Under the pieces are notes generated by a model that had not been told where the DNA came from, made no database searches, and was given only the letters and a program-made list of their open reading frames with translations. A stretch of DNA of 64,000 nucleotides, from NCBI GenBank assembly GCA_023101725.1, contig JALJCO010001162.1, positions 62,001 to 126,000 on the forward strand. Reading direction: 5' to 3'. A program made the position numbers and the translations under genes. This document shows positions 57,037-64,000 of this stretch, piece after piece. Position 1 is the stretch's first letter. Every line of letters starts with the position of its first letter. Origin of the DNA: Atherinomorus stipes (taxonomy: Eukaryota; Chordata; Actinopteri; Atheriniformes; Atherinidae).

Positions 57037-57700
57037 ATCAACTCTGAGGACTTAGACATTCTGTACATTTCCACTTTTAAGACAATGTGATCCTGGACAA
57101 ACGGCAGGACTGTGTTGTGCTCTGAATGCAAACTCTCACAAAAGCTGTGACAATAAACAATGGACTAAAATATTAAGAGAATAAAAAGGGAAAAACAATC
57201 AAACAGGATATTTACAACTGAAAGAAAAAGGAAACAGAATATTTCTGAAGAGTGAGATCTTTAGGAAAAGCCACTCTGACCATAAAGTGAAATATCTGAT
57301 CAAACTTATATTCACAGCATTGAACAGTGAAGCCCCTCATGTTTCTTACTGTCTGCTTGTCCTGAGCACTGAGACGAAAAAACATATTTATTTATGTGTA
57401 TATTGTATATATTTGTTGTAAGAAAAGATGAGTGATATGTTTAGCTAATAAACAACTGCCGAGCTAAATGCAAGATGCCAGAGAAATAAATTGTATTTGA
57501 ATTGTACAAATTGTGCATAATTGTGCTGCTGTAAATCTCTTTGTAATTGTGTGAATACAAACTGAAAGTGTTGTCAGACTGTCTTTCATTAGACTTTACA
57601 TGGATTTATTTGGTAATTTTGTCTTTATATTAGTTTCTAAGATGACCTCTTTGCTCTGTGAAGTTATTAAAGTGTTTTTGTGAATAGTGAGCTAGTTTTT
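57037..57700 (+). terminator. fzd5: fzd5 3' UTR with candidate poly-A sites
   Basis: AT-rich sequence with AATAAA near 57151, 57449 and 57486 and ATTAAA at 57665. The last is followed by GT/T-rich sequence ('gtgtttttgtgaat', 'tttttctgtgctgtgtgg') as expected of a cleavage region, so a 3' end near 57690 is likely. Earlier sites may give shorter forms. Confidence 0.5.
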
Positions 57701-58108
57701 TCTGTGCTGTGTGGACAAGTGCACAACAACTCTACAGTGGTCTTTATCCCCCTCTGCTGGTGCAACAGTGATGCTCCCTTTATGTTCTCACAGCAGAACC
57801 CACAAGTCAGCAACTTCACACCAGAGATGCTCTGATATCTCTACAATTTGTATCATATTATAAAAAAGTATCATGTTTAAACAACAATCTTTTTTCATGA
57901 TTTCTCTTTGAACAATTCTGTTGTAGACCTCTTTAATTCATAATCAGCACGTTGGGAAGCTTCTCTCAGAATTTTCTGCTAGCGGCAGGGGTGAGTCTAG
58001 AAAGGTTTTGATGGGGGGCCCAGGTAAGATTAGGGTGGTACATGTAAATGAAACATTTTAGATAAAAAAAAGAATAAATAAAAGGATCTAAATGTTGGAG
58101 ATAATGAT

Positions 58109-58470
58109 TGTTACTAGGGCTGCATGATATAGGAAAAAACTGACATTTCGATTTTTTTCTAACCCTGCAATATGAAAAAATACAGGAATTTTCAGCAGAA
58201 AACCTGAATTGCACTGTAAATTACACTGAACTATTGCCATCCTCTTAGGGATTAACTAATAGGCTACAGATATTTTAGGGCTGTGATCGATATTTTTTCA
58301 TCAGCCTCAGCCGATGGCCAATGTGGCCTGATGGTTTTGGGGGCTGATACTGCATTTGACTTCCAAATTAATGTAATGAAGGATATAATGAAAAGCAATT
58401 TTACAACTCCTTTAACATGAAAAAAGAACAAAGCACACCAAATAAATATAAAAAAGAAACTGCAGTTGTA

Positions 58471-58520
<50 letters not shown>

Positions 58521-58600
58521 TAGGGATGAAACAATACATGTATTCGTATCAAACCATTCAGTACAGGTGTGTATCGAACAGTGACCACCATGTTTCGAAT
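58109..58600. repeat. Cluster of hAT terminal fragments with (AT)n
   Basis: Three hAT-like starts occur in succession: 'tagggctgcatgatatagg' (58109), 'tagggctgtgatcgatattt' (58275) and 'tagggatgaaacaatacatg' (58521). A pure (AT)n run spans 58474-58518. No matching opposite ends were assigned, so these are probably truncated copies inserted side by side. Confidence 0.5.
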
Positions 58601-58734
58601 ATCAAACAATACAGAATTTTTTATTTATTTCATCAACTTGTGTTCTGATGATGAGCTCTGTGTTGAAAAACTCAGTGGATCTGTGCTTGAATACATTCAG
58701 ATCTGGTGTTTGGAACTACAGTTGGTACGGAAAG

Positions 58735-59420
58735 TAGACCCCTTTAAACTTTTCACTCTTTGTGTCATTGCAGCCTTTTGTAAAAATAAATAAAAAGTTC
58801 ATTTTATATCTCGTTATTGTACACTCAGCACCCCAGCTTGACAGAAAAAAAGAAATGTAGAAATTTTTGCAAATTTATTAGAAGAGAAAAACTGAAATAT
58901 TACATGGTCAAAAGTATTCAGACACTTTGCAGTGACACTAATATTTAACTCACAGGCTGTCAATCCCTTCTGATCCTCCTTGAGATGGTTCTGCTCCTTC
59001 ATTGGAGTCCAGCTGTGTATAATCAAACTGATTGGACTTGATTAGGAAAGGCACACACCTGTCTATATAAGACCTTACAGCTCACAGTGCATGTCAGAGC
59101 AAATAATGTCGAAGGAACTGCCCAAGGAGCTCAGAGACAGAATTGTGGCGAGGCACAGATCTGGACAAGGTTACAAAAGAATTTCTGCAGCACCAAAGGT
59201 TCCTAAGAGCACGGTGGCCTCTATAATACTTAAATGGAAGAAGTTTGGGACGACCAGAACTCTTCCTAGACCCGGCCGTCCAGCCAAACTGAGCAATCGT
59301 GGGAGAAGAGCCTTGGTGAGAGAGGTAGGAAGAACCCAAAGATCACTGTTGCTGAGCTCCAGAGATGCAGTAGGGAGATGGAAGAAAGTTCCACAAAGTC
59401 AACTATCACTGCAGCCCTCC
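58735..59420 (+). mobile_element. Tc1-like transposon, left half only
   Basis: The terminus-like 'acagttggtacggaaagtag' with 'cacttttcactctttg' is followed by the usual leader ('acacacctgtctatataag', 'cagctcacagtgcatgtcag') and the first part of a transposase gene. The element stops at 'actgcagccctcc', where a small inverted-repeat element begins (59421). Confidence 0.8.
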
Positions 59421-59441
59421 CTGTCCCAATACCCATCCTAA
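59091..59441 (+). pseudogene. Tc1-like transposase N-terminal half
   Basis: The frame encodes 'SKELPKELRDRIVARHRSGQ' and 'YKRISAAPKVPKSTVASIIL', the first helix-turn-helix of the bipartite DNA-binding domain. It continues 'KWKKFGTTRTLPRPGRPAKL', with the GRP(A/R) hook that links to the second helix-turn-helix. A frameshift around 59330 disturbs the second half ('REVGRTQRSLLLSSRDAVGR'), and the catalytic domain is missing. Conserved start options are codon 1 or the ATG six codons later. Confidence 0.85.
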
Positions 59442-59540
59442 GCCCTACACCCCTGTGAGAAGTGCACACTTGTCAGAAGTGCAAATTAAGGGTTGGAGTA
59501 TGCAGGTTGCAAGTGCGGGAAAAAGATAGAATTGGGACAG
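59421..59540. mobile_element. Short MITE with 'ctgtcccaat' inverted ends
   Basis: 'ctgtcccaat' at 59421-59430 and 'attgggacag' at 59531-59540 are exact inverted repeats. They bound a 120-bp unit that interrupts the Tc1 element. Similar 'gtccca' sequence near 21145 suggests relatives. Confidence 0.55.
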
Positions 59541-59644
59541 TGGTGGTTCCTCCCTTTTGCACCACGTCATTTCATGTCATTGCTGCCAAACTCAGCTTCA
59601 TCTCTGTTCCTGGTGAAGAGACGTCATTTTCAAACATAAACTGA

Positions 59645-60390
59645 ATAAAGTTCATTTCATCTGTTTTTGTAAAATAGAAGTTATGAAATCCACACGTTTG
59701 ATTAATAAATAAATGAATAACTGAACTAATTTCTGTAGATGTCTATAATTTCACTAGTGCAGGGTTGAAAAACTGTTACATTCTAAACATAGAATGTCCA
59801 TAAATGTCCACATGTCCATATAAACATGTATAAGTTCTCTGAGTTACATTGGGAACTGAGACCTGCATTAATCACATCAGTTATAAGGCTCACGGAAGTA
59901 TGGCTACATAATTATGCTATTCTTAATTTTATTGTGAATATAGATGCTTTGTATACTTATTTCTTTTTTCTTTTAAAATGTTTGCTTCGTATTGTATTTC
60001 AATTTCGTTAACCTGTTTTTGTTGATTGCATGTTCGAAATTTATGTTGATCTGGACCCCAGGAAGAATAGTCTTTACTATAGTCTATAGTTTTTGTACTT
60101 CTAACAAAAAAATAGGCATATTCTTTAAAGTACTACTGAACAAATGATGATGACTCACAAGAAATTGCTGCAGTGCATTTTATCATTTATCTCATGGTAA
60201 ATGTTTGGATGCATGTGGTAGTGGTGGTGGGATGGGGGGGGGCTTCATATTATAATTTCCAATGAAAAGGGGGCCCTGCAAAAAAGTTTGAGAGCCACTG
60301 GTATAGACAAATGCGTCGATATTTCTCCTCCGAATTATTCGCAATTTTGTGCTGTTTATTTGCATCGGTCCTGGTGTGAAAAGGCCTTTA
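59645..60390. other. Intergenic between opposed Tc1 remnants
   Basis: AT-rich sequence without coding signal; a G run near 60232-60241. No clear element boundary was recognised. Confidence 0.4.
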
Positions 60391-60398
60391 GGGCGCAT

Positions 60399-60935
60399 TC
60401 ACAAACCTTCTTTGAATTGAATCAGAGTCCGTTTGCACGGTGACTTTCTCCTCCAAACGTGTCCTTGTTTGTCCATATGTTGTGTTGCAATCTTCAAACG
60501 AGCATCAATATGCTTTTTCTTCAAAAATGGAGTCTTGCGTGGTGTGCGTGCATGAAGGCCATGACGGTTGGGTGCATTACTTCTTGTTTTCTCTGACAAA
60601 TATGTTCCTGTTGATTCCAGGTCTTTCTGAAGCTCTCCACGACCGGTCCTGGGCTGATTAAGAACCTTTCTGATTATTGTTCTGACTCCTCTCCTCTGTC
60701 TGAGATCTTGTGGGCAGCATTTGGCCGTGGCCGGTTTATGACGATGCCATGTTCTTTCCGGATGATGGCCCCAACGGTGCTCACTGGAACTTTCAGAAGT
60801 TTAGAGATCCACCTGGAACCAATGCCTTCAGTGTGTTTTGCAATAATAGGGTTGCGTAGGTCTTTAGACAGCTCTTTGCTTTAAACCATCATGGAATGCT
60901 GCTTGTCTGACACCTTGGTGATGAGAAACTTTTTA
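60399..60935 (-). pseudogene. Second Tc1-like transposase, decayed, minus strand
   Basis: Reading down from about 60890: 'SKELSKDLRNPIIAKHTEG', then 'RWISKLLKVPVSTVGAIIRK', a helix-turn-helix of the Tc1 type. After a frameshift, 'TGRGELQKDLEST' leads to the open frame 60599-60399 with 'RSNAPNRHGLHARTPRKTPF' and 'LKKKHIDARLKIATQHMDK'. The catalytic aspartates are not present. The sequence belongs to a different Tc1 lineage from 59091, in opposite orientation. The outer end is probably 'acagttgtgttaaaaagtg' at about 61129. Confidence 0.75.
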
Positions 60936-61128
60936 AAGGCATCAGTCAGGACTAAACCAGCTGATATTACTCTGCACTGATAGGGTACAGGATTACTTTC
61001 TAAATACTGACAGACTCCAGCTGCTTTCTTGCCTTTCTATATCTTGTTGTCCCTCCATTTTTTCATGTGTTCACTACTAATTCCCTGTGTCAGTTCACTA
61101 GTGTATATTACATAATTTATGGACATAC

Positions 61129-61175
61129 AGTTGTGTTAAAAAGTGTTTGCCCCTTCCTGATTTCTTATTTTTTTG
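61129..61175. repeat. Terminal-repeat-like end of a DNA transposon
   Basis: 'acagttgtgttaaaaagtgt' followed by 'ttgccccttcctgatttct' is a widespread teleost transposon terminus. It is oriented as the outer end of the minus-strand Tc1 remnant to its left. Confidence 0.5.
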
Positions 61176-63089
61176 CATGTTTGTCACTCTCATGTGTTTC
61201 AGCTCAAAAACTGATGTAATTTGAGACTCAAGAAAAGGTTTTGAGAAAAAATATTTTGTTATAGAATAAACAAAGCTAAACTGACATTTGGAAAATGATT
61301 TCCAAGGGAAAAAAAGCTCTCTCAAAAATATATTTTTACTCTCAAATATTCTTTTTTTTTTGCAATCAGAGTGAAAACATTTTTTCTCTCTCTCTCTTAA
61401 AAAAAGATTTCTCTCAAAACTTTTTTTTTCTCTCTCAAAACCAGTCTCAACAAAACATCTTCATTGTCTCATTCATTCTTCTTGATTAAATGACTTTTAC
61501 GAGTATCTGAACGTGTAGCTGGAGATGGTCTGAGAGCACAAAAATCTGCCAAGTCCAACCTTCGTTTCTCACACTGATGTGTCTGCAGATTTCACAGCTC
61601 AAATAGACAAACAGTTACACTATAAACTGCATTTTTGGTGTCCCAGTGTATTATTTTATGTCAAATGAACAACCTTCTGGTATTTGTTGTAATAAATTGA
61701 AATTCTTAAAATGCTGATGACATGATTTTGACATTTTTTTTGCCATTCTTTATAGACAAAAATGTTCTTCATAATGATTTATGTAACAGAAACAGGTATG
61801 CCTGCATAAATGAGTTATTAGAAAACCTCACTGCATTTCAGCACACCTGACCAGACTGTGGCACTCTTTGCCAACACAGCGCCACAGTCTGGAGCTCTAC
61901 ACTGCTGTCAGTATGGATTGTAATGGGTTTATAGCAGTTTTTAACTTACTTTCCCAGTTTTACAGATGGACAGTAACGACTCAGCCTTCTGTTGTATTGC
62001 CAGTTAATGTTTAAAAGCTCATAAGGACGGCGTTAGTTTATTCATGTTTCCTACGGATCATCAATACATTCGAAATACATTCGACACCGGGAAGAGCCCC
62101 CACAGTGCTCTTCCCGGTGTCTAGCTGTAGGAGCCTCCTGCACGTCTCTGCTGGTAAAATTCCCGTCTGCAGACACCGTTTACTGGACATGATGAGCCTT
62201 TTTTACATGTGGAACTGCAGTCACGTCTTCCGGATTATTCTTCATTCATCAGTGTTTCCTTCACAAAGCTGTGATGTCCAGCTGTGAACAGAGACGGCTG
62301 CTCCTCGGGACTTCTCTGACATCACAGGGCTTTTCTGGCAGTTTCTGAAGATGCATCCCTTCTCCATCCTCATCTTCATAAACGGGAAACTCCACTGGAA
62401 CCATGTAAGTTGTTATCTTCTCGTTTTTAAAGGCTAATTATTTGCCGTGGGTTAGCCATGTGCTAGCGGTTAGCTGTGAGCTAATTGTTAGCCATGACTG
62501 CCTCTCCACACTTACTCCTGACTGCCTTGTACTGTGCTGGTCTTGGCCCGCTTGGTGCAGGTCTTAGCAGCTCTTTAACAGTAATGAGTCTGCTTGGTGC
62601 TGTTCTGGGTTACTCCTTACAGTTCTAAGTCCGCTCAGTGTGTGTCTTGTATGCTGGAGCTGAACCAAGTGGACCGGGCTCTGTGAGAAGGTCTTGGGGC
62701 TGACTAAGGGCTGGTTTCGGGACACGTCCCTACCAATATTCAGCTGCTACTGTGTCGTTACTGTCAATACAACCGCTGTCCATAGCGTTCAGTCAATGAT
62801 TATAGCACACAAAGGGTTAAATGTTGGTCCCTGCAAGAAGTCCCGTCTCTAACATAAATATTGTTCTCTGATTGGCTGCCGGGTTCTCGCTAACTGACAT
62901 GTGATTGGCTGTCCCTGCCGTCACTCCATCTGTTCAAAAATTTAGAGCGATAAGTTTGTCCAACATCTCCGACTGTTAACATCTCGCTACATGCAGTTGC
63001 AAGTTGCACCCATTTATTTATTCATTTATTTATTTACATTTATTGACAGTCTTTGGTTGCACCGGATGAGAGGCATCTGTAACTTCATG
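61176..63089. other. Intergenic, mostly featureless
   Basis: T-rich and 'tctctctc' stretches at 61380-61440, a perfect hairpin at 62083-62121, and repeated 'gctagcggttagctgtgagc' type sequence near 62455-62500. No gene was recognised. Confidence 0.45.
62083..62121. repeat. GC-rich perfect 15-bp stem hairpin
   Basis: 'gacaccgggaagagc' (62083-62097) and its exact reverse complement (62107-62121) surround a 9-base loop. No T run follows, so it is not a bacterial-type terminator, and no transposon boundary was recognised. Confidence 0.95.
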
Positions 63090-63092
63090 TAA

Positions 63093-63856
63093 AGCCCGGC
63101 ACACACTGCAATTTTTTTTGCCGTTTTTGAGCCAACTTTCCAGTCGTGCGACAAGTTTGATAATGGGGCCGACTCTTGGCCAAATTGTGTGTTGTGCGTA
63201 GTGCAGTATACTAGGGGGTCACAAGAGGCGATTGGCACCTCACGACGAGCTCCCGATCAGAAATCGTGAGTCGCAAGAAAATCAAACCTGTTTGATTTTT
63301 TGGTTGTGGCTAATGAGTAAATCGCATGTTGAAGTGGAGCCACGACCAGACTGAGAACTCTTTGCGTGAAACAAAAACGGAAGTAAACCAGAGGCAGCAT
63401 GGTGACCCAGCTTGTCATTTGGATGGAGATCTCGTTGTAGAACCAACAGACTGTACAGCCCACGTCTGGTCAGCCAATTCCTTGTCCATATGACGTCATC
63501 GCCTTTTATTTTTTAGTGAATTCTTCACAAAGAAGAACACAAATCACCAAGGCAGCTGGGTTTTTTTGGTGATAGCGTACTGTTGCTGCTGCTGTTGTTG
63601 TTATTGTTGTCATCTTCTCCGTTTTGTTCTTCTTCAACTACTAGCTGTATTTATTGGGTTGCATGTCGGGATTAAGACCCCAACGTGTCTTTGAGGATGT
63701 ACGGTGTGAGTAGTCAGATCGCATCCGAGCGTCGGTTCGTACAGTATGAGGGAAGACATCGCAAGCTGTGAACTTTTGAACTCAGCGACTGATTATTACA
63801 ATTTGAGTTGGAGCTGCGAGCAACGATTGAAAAAGATCGCAGAGTGTATGCAGGCT
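63093..63856. mobile_element. Harbinger-type MITE with TAA target duplication
   Basis: TAA at 63090-63092 and 63857-63859. The left end 'agcccggcacacactgc' and right end (reverse complement 'agcctgcatacactctgc') are imperfect inverted repeats, and both are followed by a T-rich 'gattttt'-like subterminal block. The 3-bp TAA/TTA duplication fits PIF/Harbinger. The interior (764 bp) has no convincing frame. Confidence 0.75.
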
Positions 63857-64000
63857 TAAGTTGATAACATGTTTGGCATTTGTTCTGCCTGGGTCAAGTC
63901 AGCTTGATGAAATTTACTAGTGTCATTTACATTTTGTGTTGTGTCTGTTTGCGTGTGTCTGTGTGGTATACGATTTGAAGGATGTCAAAGGAGAGATTAG

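Noticed and set aside
62083..62121. Hairpin as a Rho-independent-type terminator
   Set aside because: No downstream T run, and the context is vertebrate nuclear DNA.

Overview
The window is vertebrate nuclear DNA from a ray-finned fish, probably an acanthomorph teleost. Coding exons are short and far apart, dinucleotide microsatellites are frequent, and the repeats are of types typical of teleosts: hAT, Tc1-like, Harbinger-like and TTAA-target DNA elements, tRNA-derived SINEs and LINE 3' ends. There are no prokaryotic features.

Two real protein-coding genes can be supported, both on the + strand. (1) The last five coding exons of plekhm3 lie between 16069 and 37871 and encode about 241 C-terminal residues. 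They cover the cysteine/histidine-rich Rubicon-homology zinc-binding domain, with intact splice sites and matching intron phases throughout. The PH-domain exons were not found in 1-16068 and probably lie upstream of the window. (2) A complete, intronless fzd5-type Frizzled receptor (584 aa) lies at 55282-57036. PLEKHM3 and FZD5 are also neighbours in the same relative orientation at human 2q33.3, so this is an old conserved linkage and supports calling the receptor fzd5.

Layout. 1-16 kb is an intron of plekhm3, or sequence upstream of its visible part, filled with layered transposons: hAT at 502-1936, several Tc1 remnants, a Sleeping-Beauty-type Tc1 at about 7621-9982 interrupted by a hAT MITE and a LINE end, a retroposon relic at 10.7-12.96 kb split by at least three insertions, and a long foldback at 13157-13350. 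16-38 kb holds the plekhm3 exons and introns, with more nested elements (a hAT at 20807-23718 carrying a LINE reverse-transcriptase fragment and a TTAA MITE). 38-43 kb may be a long plekhm3 3' UTR ending near an AATAAA at 43191. 43-54 kb is intergenic with Tc1 and hAT relics and one tract at about 45.9-46.3 kb that looks like a sequencing or assembly fault. 54.5-57.7 kb is fzd5 with its leader and 3' UTR. 57.7-64 kb is intergenic with two Tc1 remnants facing each other and a Harbinger-type element with a TAA target duplication at 63093-63856.

I did not find a wholly new biological system. The most notable observations are: charge-changing substitutions at conserved positions in the Frizzled ligand-binding domain; a chain of nested transposons whose target duplications let insertion order be read directly; several previously unlabelled inverted-repeat families; and two strand-skewed tracts likely to be artefacts. 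Family assignments rest on recalled motifs, not on searches.
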